NCBI GenBank assembly: GCA_027919835.1
Contig: JANVFP010000013.1
Span: 930,001 to 994,000 of the forward strand
Length of the DNA stretch: 64,000 nucleotides
Direction of reading: 5' to 3'
DNA from: Lentinula raphanica
Lineage: Eukaryota; Basidiomycota; Agaricomycetes; Agaricales; Omphalotaceae
The notes beneath the pieces are model-generated. The model was not told the origin of the DNA. It worked only from the letters and a program-made list of their open reading frames with translations, and made no database searches. Of the stretch, positions 26,428 to 38,900 are shown one piece after another. The first letter of the stretch is position 1. Each line of letters opens with the position of its first letter. The translations under genes and the position numbers were made by a program.

Positions 26428-28498
26428 TCAATCTTGACGCTCCTGACAACTCGAATGAAAACAATCCAACAGCTCCCAGCAGGTGCCAATTCCTCCGGCA
26501 CAAGAATATGCTTCAACCCCACGGTGTCGCAAGATGCTGGTAGCTATGCGTGATGTATTCCCGTCATAACAAAATACTATCACTGCGTTTTCGTTCATTC
26601 GCTTCTCTGAGAAAAGCACATTTTCATGAGATAGGCGCTGATCCAAAGTGGTCCATATTCTGACCATTGTAGGAGTGTCGAGAAAAGGATTGGGTGTTTT
26701 GTCGTCGATTCCAATGTCGAGAGATATAGCTGCAGGAAAGTGGCGTTTCTCAAAATCAGTTCCAGCTCGTAAGTCTATGATGATGATGTTCTTGCAAGGG
26801 CGGTTCCTCGAGTTGGTGTCCCGACTCGATTCGGAGGGATTATCGCTCCCGCCTTTGTCTTCGTTGTGCATGCATGCAAGGATCTTGGATAAGACTACCC
26901 CTGCTGGGAGTTCCCATTCGGACTGGTATGGATAACGATCCACGTGCAGCAGTTCTTCTTCATGTACGGGGGGAAAGTAGCTCTCACCCAGAATTTGGAA
27001 GTACTCGTCAACATACTGGTACGGAAGATCGCAACATGTGAAGACACCTGTTGAAAAACCCGTAAGCGGCATGCACTTTACTTTTCAAATACTCACAATA
27101 GATCGAGCCATCATCAGCTCTTAGACGATCTAGTCCACCTTCAACTTTGGTCCTTTCCAGGAATTTGAACAAACCGACTCGTGCGAGGCCCGAACTTGGC
27201 CCGCCCAGGAGGCCATTTCTGCACAGATCAAGGCTAGCTGCGAATGACTCGAATGCTGAGGCATCCTCGAGTACATCCACTGCTTGCTGCCATGGAAACG
27301 GTATGTCACCAACGAGTGACAAATTTCGAGGTCCATGGACCAGATCTCCAGGCGCAGTACAAACACTGCACATAATTTGCGGAAATCAATCTACACATTA
27401 TGATGTTCTTATTGATGGAGAATACTAACCCCACATTCACAATCTTTGAGTTATACTCTTTGAGGTACAAACCGGTTCCTGTCATCGTACCTAAATGGTG
27501 ATTAGATCAAACGTCTGTGACTATTCCATGAAAAACATACCGGTGGTACCCATCCCAGTGGCAAAAACAGAGATTTTGGGTAGCTGCTGTACAATTTGAG
27601 GGCCAGTCCAGCGTTGGTGGGCATGATAGTTCTGCAATTTGCAAACCCTGTTGTTCAATAAGAAATCCTGGAGGTAAAGTGATTGGCACACATTGGCATT
27701 TAGATATTGACTAGGATTGAAGTTATTGCCAGTCTGACCATCCACGAGAGCTCTGAAAATTCCCCCATTTTGGTCCTGAGGCGATGGTTGGCCAGGTCCA
27801 GCGAAGAGCTTGCTGAATAGTAATATGATGTATGAGAAGAAAGTACCCAGTAGTTGAAGTGGAACTTCACTAACGTCTCTAAACCCTATAGTCATGATAC
27901 ATACATCAAACTACATCACCTACAATGGACTGATATTACTTACAAAAAATCTCAAGAGATTTAGTTTGTGCTTGGTTGTCTTGTTGGAAACATATGCAAT
28001 GGCGCTCTTGAGTCCCATAATGCGGCTGAGGATAGCTAACGACATAATGGTACTGCCGGAGGAATACTCAACGATACTGGTTGACGCGTCAAGTTTCCCT
28101 GCTTCTTTGGCTTTTTGGAGCATGTTCAAAGCTGGACGTGCAAAAGGTTGAACTTTTTGCACAGGATAGTCTGTACTTTGTGTCACTGACCCGGAAGTGA
28201 TTTGACATTTGCAGCAGGAAGAAAGGTCAGCATCTTGGCGTAAATGTGAACTCCATCTTCCTCGAAGGGATGATTCGGAATTTCAACTAGCTGATGCCAT
28301 CCAAACCCAGTCAGCCCACAATTTTCATCCCCTGCGGGCAGTCTGACTTACTGGAAGCATCTACAGGTGGGATACAGAGAAAGGTCAGTGTTGTCAAACA
28401 TTTCAAATGCGAGTACTACTTGCAGGGTTGCAGTCTGGATCATAAAACTTCAGAATCGCATCCTTTCCCGAGAAGGTATTGTTATGGACGGGAGTCAT
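26428..28498 (-). CDS. PLP-dependent cysteine-synthase-like enzyme fused to a rhodanese domain
   Basis: 514-residue two-domain protein. The first about 305 residues are a fold-type II PLP enzyme related to cysteine synthases: NVKSLPALNML takes the place of the usual SVKDR lysine motif, SSGST the substrate loop, and ATGMGTTGTMTGTG the phosphate loop. The C-terminal about 200 residues form a rhodanese: NIIIIDLRAGTDFEKRHFPA and an active-site loop with catalytic Cys in VIVFCYDGNTS. Exons: 28498-28424, 28360-28352, 28290-28191, 28131-27944, 27885-27875, 27812-27692, 27631-27541, 27490-27430, 27365-27097, 27047-26428; all phases add up. Exons 2 and 5 are only 9 and 11 bases, and intron 1 has a GC donor (GCAAGT). 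The fusion suggests channelling of sulfane sulfur or cysteine chemistry, but substrate and product are unproven. Confidence 0.85.
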
Positions 28499-28825
28499 GG
28501 TTGACAAATCGAAGAAATTTGGGCTCAGTTAAACATTCTCGAGTCTGAAAAACTCCCAAGATTATACTGTAGGTAATACCTAGTGAGGTCAGCCCTCTGC
28601 CGAAGTGATCGTAATAATACAGTATTTAGATCTTACCTGTGAAAGGCTGAGCATACGCTTAGCTTGGCTATTAGTATGTAGTTGATCAAGTTGTTACTTG
28701 TGCCATTAGTTCATGCCAAAGAATGGACTCATTTCGAGCATATGCGAGGGTTTTTTCATGGAGCTGTGCTGGCCTCAACTGAGCTCGTAGCTCTTGAAGC
28801 CATATCAGGGAAATTGGATGAAACA

Positions 28826-29259
28826 TCAAGCTTCAAGCACGGACTCATGCTGGCAATTTCTCCTGAAAACAACGTAGGGAATATAAAGGAAAAGCCGAGA
28901 CAGAAATCGATATCACTTACATGATACTACATCTCCCGGCTCCAAGTTCAGTGCCTGATTCTGGAGCAACGAAGTAATCAGAGCAACGGTAGTAGAAGAT
29001 GTATCCTTGTTCCTCGTGGTTCAGTAAGGGAAGAATATTGAGGAGGTTTCGCACCAGGCAGAAATAATTCCCACACTCTAATTCCTCTTCACACCGGTAG
29101 AAGTTCCAAAGAACTTCGAGCGAAGATTCTTGTATCAAGAACATCAAGACCTCAGAGATATCAAAGATATCAACTCACTCGCAATTGACTTCTGGCTGCT
29201 TCCATCAATCTCTCGACTCTTTGAAGAATCCGCTCAAAATGAATCTTGCGAAGAGTCAT
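28826..29259 (-). CDS. Hypothetical protein, weak model
   Basis: Three exons in agreeing phase (29259-29179, 29150-28921, 28862-28826) give 115 residues rich in Leu, Glu and Cys, with no motif I recognise. The frame is open upstream to about 29,373, but the only in-frame ATG is at 29,259. It lies head to head with proline dehydrogenase at about 110 bases. The first intron would be 28 bases, which is too short to trust; it may be two unrelated frames. Confidence 0.25.
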
Positions 29260-29372
29260 CTTTCCAACTTTTCGCAATTCCACCAACTTGAACTCCGAAA
29301 GGCAGAATCTATATACCTGCCATTGACTTCCACCTGGTACCAGGAAACGTAACTTCAAAAACTGGAACTGCA

Positions 29373-31468
29373 ATGATGCTTGCTCGACGGGTCACTCGAT
29401 ATATCTCAACGCATGCGGCCACCCCACCTCCAGCTGTCACTTTTCAATCTACTACTAGTAGGCGTTACTCAACCGGTAAACCTGTCCAGACTCGTTTGTC
29501 TCATTCGAAACTTCTTTCTGGTGGTATTGTTGTCACTAGCGTCTTGGGGCTAGGATACTTTGCTCTGCATAGAAGAGATGATAGTAAGGCTGATGTTACG
29601 AAACCGCGAACTCCTCTATCCACGCTTATAAGGACCTATTGTGTGTTTGCCATGTGCTCGATGCCGGCTCTTGTCGACAAATCTCCTGCGATTCTGGACG
29701 TCCTCACGTCAATACCGCTTGGCGTCAAGCAATTGACATATACTTTCGTGCGGCACACTTTCTTCAACCAAGTAAGCACAGATCCTGCAGAAACCAAGAA
29801 CGTTCGACTGATCCCCCCTTTCAAACCACCAGTTCGTTGGTGGTGATACTGCTCAAGATTGTGTTCCGTTGCTTGAACGACTATCCGCTGAAAACAAGGG
29901 TGGCGTTCTTGTTTACAGTGTCGAGGTGGGGCAAGCATCCACAACAGAGACTCCTCAAGAAGCCCGTGCTCGGGCCAAAGGCATTGTGAGACAGACAATC
30001 CAGACAATCGATGTTGTGGCCGACACAATGGATGCTCGAGCTGAGCCTGCAGACCGGCATCGAAATCATTGGATTGCTATCAAACTCGTGAGTATGGCAT
30101 TCAGAACTATGTGTTCTTTGACCAAGATTTCTGATAGACCGGAATGGTACCACGTACACAATCTTTGATCAATCTTTCCCGACATCTCACGAAAGCCAGA
30201 CAATCAGCACATCCCTCACAAATTCCTTTTCCTGGTTGTCCCACTCCGTCAGAGCTCGACTTCCTGATTCAAGGAAGCTCGGTCCCTAGTATGGGATCCA
30301 CGCTATCCGCCCAAGATATCTCAGACCTTCGTGAACTCTACGCGGATCTTGAGCACATCTGTTCGCATTGCCAGAAACGGGGCGTGAAGATTCTCATAGA
30401 TGCAGAACACAGGTAAGACGACGAAGATTCTCCTACAATGTGAACTACGCTTAAATTCTCCCCCAGCTGGTTCGAGGTAATCTGGTAATTGCTACTACAG
30501 TCATGGTTCCGGTATTGAAATCGAACATCTCAGCCAGCAATCGATGCAATGGGCCTTTCCCTCATGCAGAAGTTCAACTCACTATCGAACACTTCTCGGT
30601 CTTCTCCTCTACCTTTGGTCTACGTCACCTTTCAGGCTTATCTTCGCAGGTATCTTTGCTTGAAGAATATGACGGGAGTCGTGCGCTGATCACAATTATA
30701 GGAACAAAGAATATCTCATTCAATCTCTCGAGGATGCTCATGCTGGGAATTTCTCTCTTGGGATCAAGTTAGTTCGTGGGGCATATCAGATGCTGGAGCT
30801 ACAGCAACATGAACTTGCCTTGAAGGGGAACACTCAGACGTCGCTTTCTATTTCGCCTGAGTCGAAACCTCCAACATGGGATACAAAACCTGAGACCGAT
30901 CAATGCTACAACGATTGCGTACGAATCTTATTGTCCGCTTTGCATAAGGACATCCTGGATTCTCGTAACCCACATATCGGTATCATGTTTGGTACGCATA
31001 ACTCTGACAGCTGCGAGCTAATACTGGACAAGCTTGTTGAATTCGGGTTGGCTGAAAAGTCAAGCGAAGCGACGGGCGCAGGCGTTACCAAGATACCTCG
31101 AGAGGTGTCGGAAAGGATGACCATAGCACAGCTCTATGGTGAGATACGATTTTCCGTGTAATTGTCAAACATGTTCTGACTGTAAAATTAGGTATGAGTG
31201 ATGCTCTCGGTGAGTCGTTGATAGAAAGAACTCAGACAGAAACACCATTAGTGGTGAAGTATGTCCCATACGGCGCGTTATCGGAGGTATTCTATCCTTC
31301 CAATATCTACGTCTATGTGGTAGTAGCTAACGATATGTATGTCTCCAGGTCATGCCTTACTTGAGCCGTAGGGCCACCGAGAACAAATCCGTTCTTGGAG
31401 AAGGAAAAGCTGTTGCAGAACGGAAACGAGCCGGAGAGGAAATTTGGCGTTTATTCTTCAATAACTGA
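29373..31468 (+). CDS. PUT1: Proline dehydrogenase, mitochondrial
   Basis: 568-residue FAD enzyme that oxidises L-proline to pyrroline-5-carboxylate in mitochondria. The N-terminus is Arg/Ser/Thr-rich and non-acidic (MMLARRVTRYISTHAA), a typical import sequence, followed by a short hydrophobic stretch near residue 55. Catalytic barrel motifs are present: FVGGDTAQDCVPLL, KILIDAEHSWFEPAID, PLVYVTFQAYLRR, GIKLVRGAY, IMFGTHN, VKYVPYGALSEVMPYLSRRATEN. Exons: 29373-29771, 29833-30087, 30138-30412, 30467-30476, 30534-30649, 30702-31138, 31192-31286, 31349-31468; all phases agree. Exon 4 is only 10 bases yet encodes the conserved WFE. In fungi this gene is usually induced by proline through a Zn2Cys6 activator; no binding site was identified here. 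Confidence 0.94.
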
Positions 31469-31648
31469 AATATGCAGGAATGGTAGCTTGGCTACGATTC
31501 ACCAATATGTAGACGGTTAGACTTCAAGGTAGCATACCTGGGCCTGAACGATTGAACTTTCAAGTTGCGAGGAAACGGCTGTGGGAAAATCGTTCGGCCA
31601 TGAAATCGGCATAGGCTCAGTCACCAGTGCACCAGTGCTCACCTTTGC

Positions 31649-33149
31649 ATGAGACTGCCAGTCGTTCTATCTTTGAAAATCTACTTCCCTGGTCCCCGTT
31701 TCTTTTCTACTTCTTCTCATTCTTTACACTCCAGCCATCAAAGAGATGGACCGAGCGCCAGTGAAAAACTATTCGCTGATGCTGCTGCCGAAGAAGCAGA
31801 GGGAACAAGCATACGCCAAAAGTCCTCATATCTGCAGACTTTAGAGCAGAAACACGAGAATTGGGATGGCGAAGAACGCATGCAGGACGCAGTGCTTCGC
31901 ATGCTAGTAGACAAGTACAAACCTCTGAGAAGCGGGACTATCACTACCGCAGAGCAGAAGATTAAACAGACTCCTCCGAAGATAACATCTTTCACCAAAC
32001 CTTCGTCTGGCTCTTGGGCCACAGAATCTCTGCTTCCGTCATCGGAGACTCATAGACCTTGGCATACGGAGTTCAAAGCACCTTCTCATGCCGTTTCTTC
32101 GGTCAAATTTGCGAACATACCTCCTTCACCTCCTGTCCGTGTTGCTACGGGACCGCAAGATGAGAAGGCAAAGAAGAAGGAGAGAGAAATGCTTAAGAGG
32201 ACTGAGCATGCCGGCAGACTTGGTAGAGCCAAAGAATCTACACTAGACTATCGATTGGGTTTGAAGAATAAGGGTGAGAGCTCCCAGCTGTCTGCAGGGG
32301 CAAGACCGAATCCAGTGAGTATGAGGGGCTGGACGAGTTTGATTGAAGACAAAATCGAGGTATGTGTCGCTACTTTTACTCCATCTTCCAGCCTCATTTA
32401 ACATGACCTTTTGAGTAGAAAGCTCGCATTGCGGGGGTCTTCAATCATGTTAAAGGTCGTGGTCAGCCTCTTGCTCGGACGATAGAAGAGAAAAACCCTT
32501 TCATTGGCAGAGAAGAGTTTTTAATGAATCGTATCGTACAAAAGAACGGTGCTGCCCCTCCTTGGGTCGAGTTGCAGAACGGTAAGTAGTTGATGTTCCA
32601 TAACCTGGCCGCTGGCGTTGTAGTAATTACTCACCACATCTGCGTGTAGAACTTGACACGGCGGTGTCTACCTTTCGAAACATCCTCCGTCAATCTTACG
32701 TCCGTCGTATTGTACGAACGCTTACAGCTCTGCATCCGCCAGCCGTCATTGCTACCCAGTTCACGCTGCAAGACGTCAAAGCGCACCGCGATCCCGAATG
32801 GGAGGAAAATGAGCGTGGGTACCACGATGTTGCTATCGATGAGATAAACGCTCTTGTTCGCAAGTACAATGGTGTTGCCCCATATGCTGTACGCAGAGCG
32901 TACTACATGCGCAGTGTAGAGATCGAGAGGTTGTATGATGAATGTGCTGAGGATGTATTGAAAGGATTGAAGGAGAGAGTAGAGGGCTCGACCTCAACGG
33001 GGAATACACGCAAGTCACCGGAAGTTAGTCGGAGAACGGCTAAGTTTGTGGAAGGTCAACAATTAGACGAAGGGTTCGTGAGTTTCAGAGACTTATTACT
33101 AGGTTGGGCAGATAGATTATTGGCAAAGTGGGATAGGAAAACACGATAG
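31649..33149 (+). CDS. DNAJC28-like (DUF1992) mitochondrial protein
   Basis: 457-residue protein with the DUF1992 domain named after human DNAJC28: GWTSLIEDKIEKARIAGVF, then GRGQPL, EEFLMNRIVQKNGAAPPWVELQNEL (residues about 227-292). There is no J-domain. The N-terminus (MRLPVVLSLKIYFPGPRFFSTSS) has the net positive charge and Ser/Thr content of a mitochondrial import signal. The charged C-terminal half contains helical segments that follow the family pattern. Exons: 31649-32359, 32419-32581, 32650-33149, in phase. It is followed after 74 bases by DUS3 on the same strand, close even for a compact fungal genome. The molecular role of the family is poorly known; a link to mitochondrial or Golgi trafficking has been proposed for the animal protein. 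Confidence 0.87.
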
Positions 33150-33223
33150 TTCAGCGTATGACTGTAATAGACTGTAATCTGGCAGTGGCAATATAAAATT
33201 ATTTCTCTTCTTATCTTATCACG

Positions 33224-35762
33224 ATGTCCGTTTTTCCTCCTGGTACAGCACCAGTGAAGGCAGAGTAAGTGAGCATGAGAATATCCGATTCTAAAGTTCA
33301 CGATCATCCTGTATACACAGATATCTCATCTCTGTCGACCCTATCCCTGTTCCCGACGACGATGCTGCCGAGGGCGGTGGTGGAGGCGGGTCGAACTCTC
33401 GTAATGGCTGGCACGATGCTGATACTGATGGCAACGATGGTGGAGGCAGAAACAAGCGAAGACGAAACAAAGAAGAGAAAAAGGCGCGTCAAGGCCAGAA
33501 CAAAAACCGGAGATTTGGAAAAGTACGCGATGAGCAGGATATTTGCTTCAAAATCGCTGCTGGAACTTTGTGCGAATTCGGAGCGGATTGCAAGTACAAC
33601 CATGACTTGCAGGCCTATCTCGCTGCGAAACCTCCTGATCTTTGGATGCCGACCGTTGATGAATTACAGAGCGCAAGTTCTGGTGTAGGAGAGATCCCTG
33701 ATGCACCCACTTCACAGCCAGCACGGTGTCCTGTCTTTGAGGAATTCGGCGAATGCAAGTATGGCTTCAAGTGCCGATATCTCTCTGCCCATATACAAAA
33801 AACAACGGCCGAGGACGGAACAGAATCACTTTCGCTCGTCGTAGATGAGAAAAAGAAGGCACACGCGGCGGTCAGTGCAAAAGAGGTCAACTACGTAGGA
33901 GCGGAGACGCAGAAATTGTTGAGGACGAAGAAATATCCATTCCCTGTCACCGACGCATATCTGCGGGAGTTACAAGAAGCAGACAAACGGGAACAGGAGC
34001 TTGAATTAGAGAGGAAACGGTTGAAGGAAGAGCGAGAGAAGGCGCAGGCAGAGGGCACAATCGTGATAGCAGAACCAGAACAAAAACCCGAGGAAGTGAA
34101 AGACAAAGCTGACGTTGATACCCCGGACGTTCCTATGAGGTTCTCAGAGAAGACTAGGCTGGATTGGAGAGGCAAGACCTGTGCGTGACTCTTCACACTC
34201 TTTCCTCTTGCAAGTTTAGTGATCCAATTCTCATTCAGATCTCGCTCCTCTAACTACTGTCGGTAATCTGGTACGCACCCCATTTGCACGCCTTCCGAGA
34301 TAGTTGTGGGATAAGTATCCTAATAACTCCTCACTTTAGCCCTTCCGTCGTCTCTGTGTCTCTTACGGTGCAGATATAACATGCGGAGAAAGTAAGCTTT
34401 TCTCTGCTATGATACTTCTTGTTGATTCAATCTATCCCCGTCCCTACCCAACAGTGGGCCTGGCGACTTCATTCCTTTCCGGCTCCAAGGAAGAATGGTC
34501 CCTGGTCAGACGACACCCCAGTGAAAAAATCTTCGGTGTGCAAATTGCTGGTAACAAGGCAAACACGCTCGTCCCTACGGCCGAAGTCCTCGCGAGAGAA
34601 TGTGGTTCTCAAGGAGGGATTGACTTTGTCGACGTGAACTGTGGATGTCCAATCGATCTGGTGTTCAAGACAGGAAGTGGGAGTGCCCGTGAGTTGATTT
34701 GAATCAAATGTAAACTACTTCTAGTTATACTCACTCTTGTTGTAGTCCTCGATGCCCCTGGAAAACTTGGAAAAGCTCTCATAGGGATGAACAAAGCTCT
34801 TGGTTCTATACCTGTCACAATCAAACTTCGTACAGGCGTTAAGGATGGACGAAACACTGCAGAAAAGCTCATGACAAGAGCCGTTGGTGGTTCTGGAGAG
34901 AGCGGCTGGGGAGTAGGTTGCATAACCGTAGGTCATAACTCACTGCGATGCAGAATTTGAACTCATTATTGTTGCTGCTGCTTAACATATAGTTACACGG
35001 TCGTACACGACAGCAACGATACACGAAACTCGCAGATTGGGAGTATATCAGGCAGTGTGTGGACGCGGTCAGAGCGAAAGAAGCAGACGAAGATCGTGAG
35101 TTCTGGGCCATCTTTCAATGGTTATCCCTTGCTTACTGTAAAGAAAGTCCCTCCGGTTCCCATATTCGGAAACGGCGATTGCTTTTCTTCTAGCGACTAT
35201 CATTCCGCTGTCGAACAGTACCACGTCGACGGTGTGATGGCCGGTCGAGGCGCACTCATTAAGCCATGGATCTTCACAGAGATCAAGGAGCATAGAGAGT
35301 GGGATATAAGTAGTCGGGAACGATTAGAGGGAATCAGGAAGTTAGCAGAGTTTGGTTTGAAGTGAGTTACTTGCATCATGCGAGCTCCTCGTCCATCATG
35401 AGATACACTTTCACAGTCACTTTGGTTCCGACACATCTGGAATCAACACCACTCGACGATATCTCTGTGAAGCGCTCTCGTTTCAGTATCGATATGTCCC
35501 TATCGGATTGCTCGAGGTACTTCCTGCAAGGATCAACGACAGGGCTCCAAGGTTCAGAGGGAGGGATGAACTGGGCAAGTCAATTCGTCTTTTTTGGTTC
35601 AGTTTTCTTCCTAACACCATTTTCCGTCAATCAGAAAACCTTCTAGCAAGCCCCAACAGTGCCGACTGGGTGAAAATTTCCGAAATGTTCCTTGGCCCTG
35701 CGCCGGAGGCTTTTGTGTTTGTACCAAAGCATAAAAGCAATGCTTATGAAAGCCAGGGTTGA
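33224..35762 (+). CDS. DUS3: tRNA-dihydrouridine(47) synthase [NAD(P)+]
   Basis: 667-residue flavoenzyme that reduces uridine 47 of cytosolic tRNAs. Two CCCH zinc fingers characteristic of DUS3 lie in the N-terminal part (C-x8-C-x5-C-x3-H in [20 protein letters not shown]; a second beginning [16 protein letters not shown]), followed by a charged helix. The TIM barrel starts at [18 protein letters not shown] and has the catalytic Cys in [39 protein letters not shown] and [16 protein letters not shown]. Exons: 33224-33264, 33321-34180, 34239-34270, 34340-34391, 34455-34688, 34746-34927, 34993-35095, 35148-35361, 35417-35574, 35635-35762; phases fit. The last intron starts with GC (GGCAAGT), required to restore the conserved [15 protein letters not shown]. 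Length equals that of the yeast enzyme. Confidence 0.95.
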
Positions 35763-35954
35763 AGACGTCAATCCGAGAGAAGAACAGAGAGCGATTCGGA
35801 ATTATGGAGACGGGGCTTTCTCAAAATGAACAATAAAAAGTCTCTTTATTGGATTGCGAGTAGTAAGATTGATCCCAGTGTTCCATAAAATGTCATACAT
35901 AGTATATAAAAATCATTGAAGAGTCGTGAATTCATCATGTCCAACTCGAAAACT

Positions 35955-38900
35955 TCAGTTACCCCAGGCCGACGTCATTCCCCTTGCTCGCGCCGACTTT
36001 TTTGATCCTTTATTCGCCTCCGTGTTCCTCCTTGTGGTCGAATCTACACTGCTCGTCGAAGAGGAACCCATCCCAAGCCCTTTCCTTAGGGGACCCGGAA
36101 TCGGATTGGGAACAGGGAGAGGCTGAGTTACAGTGACAGGCGTAATCCCCGCATGCATACTCATTCTATGATTTGACATGTTGGGTGTGTTAGGACCACC
36201 GCTCCCAGCAGCACCGTCGAAGCCCCAACCACTCGAACTACCAAGACCCCAACCTGATGCTGACATTGCGGGGCTACTAGGAGGTAGCATGCTGCCACCT
36301 ATAGATAATGAAGGTGTACCGATACTAGGTACTGGCATAGGTACCACTGGAGCTGTGACGTTTGACGACGGTTCAGGCATGGGTATCGTCGGTGGTATCA
36401 TTCGTGAAGATCCGCCGCCAGGTGTCGTGGATTGGGTATCATAAGAAGGCACCGACGGTTCTGGCATTGTGACCACTGAGGAGCCACCTGCTCCAGCAGT
36501 AGAAGGTATATCATACTGAGGTACTTCAGGCTCAGGCATCGAGATGCCTCCCTTCTTTTTCTGTTTTTTCTTCTGAGCTTTTGTGAGTGGTTTGGCCGAT
36601 ACAGCAGGTTCTGGCATAGACATAGCTGGAGCCGTCATCCTAGATTCACCGTCTGCAGGGGGAGCAACAACTTCCTGGGGAATCACTTGCGGGACAGTGG
36701 GCTCAGGCATGGGTACAGCCGGGACAGTGATCCTAGATAAAGACCCTCCTACAGGAGAACTCCCTCCGTTGATTCCAAATTGTGGTACGGAAGGCTCAGG
36801 CATAGAGACTGTATTCTGCGGGGTTGCTGCCGAGTTATATTGAGGTACTGTGGGTTCCGGCATCGATACACCAGGAGGAATGAACCGGGGCACAGAAGCA
36901 GAAGAGCTCTGCCCCGGTGTAAATGAGCCTGGCATCTGTGAACCTGGCTCGGTAGCTAAAGGACTTACGTCTGAACGACCCAGAGAGGGTTCAGGCATAG
37001 GGATCACCGGAGCAGTCATCCTCGATGTTCCGCCGGACGGCGTGCCAGTAAGAGTTGACGTTCCTACAGAAGGCTCGGGCATAGAGAGTACAGGAACAGT
37101 CATCCTTGAATTCGTTTCACCGGCTGGAGTATGAGAGACATTGGATCCAACGGAAGGCTCCGGCATAGGGACCATTGGGGCAGTCATCCTTGATCGTCCT
37201 GCTGCAGTACCGTTGGCAGTCGGCCCGAGGGAAGGCTCGGGCATAGGCATTACTGGAGCAGTCATTCTCGATGTCCCACCCGCAGGAGTAGTGTTAGCCG
37301 TGGCATTCGATCCAACGGAAGGTTCCGGCATTGCAATTGCAGGTGCAGTTATTCTCGATGCTACACTGGCTGGCGTGCTGGTCCCCGTCAGCTTCGATGG
37401 ACCTACAGAGGGCTCGGGCATTGATATTGCCGGAGGAACCATCCTCGACGCTCCTGCAGTCCCTCCACCTGGAGTTTGAGTCTGGTAATGAGTATATGGC
37501 TCGCGATGTTCATGCTGAGGAGGTACATTTGGCTCAGGCATTGACACAACCGCGGGAGTCATCCTCGATGAAGTATTGGAAGCCCCAGGAGTTTGATACA
37601 CATTTGACGAATATCCATTCGCAGTCGGTTCTGGCATCGACATTGCAGATGGGATCATCCTGGAGCCGCCCCCAGGGGTCTGATATGCGTTTTGCGGATA
37701 TTCCATCGCACCGGGTTCTGGCATCGACATTGCTGGTGGAATCATTCTAGAGCTGCCACCCGGTGTCTGATATGCTGCAGCATGCCCTTGATTAGGCGTG
37801 TTGTATTGATGCACACTAGGTTCAGGCATCGATACGTTCGCTGCAGTCACTCTTGAACCACCGTTGGCATCTCTACCTGGAGTTTGGGTCCCATAACCTC
37901 GAGTGTTTGAAGCTGGATACTGAGGTACAGATGGTTCCGGCATCTCCATCCCTACCCTAGACACGTTTCCTTTTGACCTCTTCAAAGACCTCTGCCGACC
38001 ACCAACACCGGCGACCACGTTTCGTTGCCCATCGAGAGAGGAATTGGCAGATCCCGCGGAAGGATACAAAGGTACGGCAGGTGCAGGCATAGAAACCATA
38101 GTCGACGGGTCTTCGCGAGTAGAATATCTTGCATTACTCGAGTTGTAAGGATATTGGGGGACAGAAGGTTCGGGCATTGTATCGAGTCCATATTGCGGTA
38201 CAGAAGGCTCGGGCATGGACGCAGGCATTCTGGAGCGATGTCCGATAGCAGCAGCAGCGGGTACGGTGCCTACAGATCCGTATTGAGACATATTCCTCAT
38301 CATGGTTCGGTTCACATTATTCTGGTTGTTTGTAGGCATAGCATAGATTCCACCGAGGGAATTGCCATTGATGTGACCATCGTTATTGGAGTCATAACCG
38401 CCGTCGCTCATCAGTGTAGGCGGGAAGGTGGAGGTCAAACCATCACTTGTACGTCGACTCGATGCAGCACTCTTACTTCGAGAGTATTTCATTGGTCTAG
38501 TCATCTCAGTTCCGGAGCTCGAGGTTGACCCCGTAGTGGATCCCGAGTGAGAAGATGACCCAGACGATCTTCTCCTGTTGTAGCCATCACTGTTATGGCG
38601 GATGCTCGAAGCGTTGTAAGGAGCGCGAGGGTTTTGAGAATCCGTATTATTAGCGTGTGCATAAAACCCTCCAGGGACCCCTCTGGATTGTCCTGTCACA
38701 CCACTGCCAGAAATATATCCAACACTCGCCATTTGAGCAGAAACTGTTCCACCTTGGGACTGGCGTTTCAATGGAACGAGATGTCCACCGCCTGGAGTAG
38801 GCATAAAACCTGCCGGAAGAGAGTCGACGATTGGGATGGGATACATTTGCGCCGTTGAATATGTTTGCTGGTCGAATGATTTCGAGTCATAGTCGTCGTA

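Noticed and set aside
36178..37479. Plus-strand frames rich in GSGI motifs
   Set aside because: They are the antisense of the MPEP repeats; the minus-strand frame is far longer and spliced in phase.
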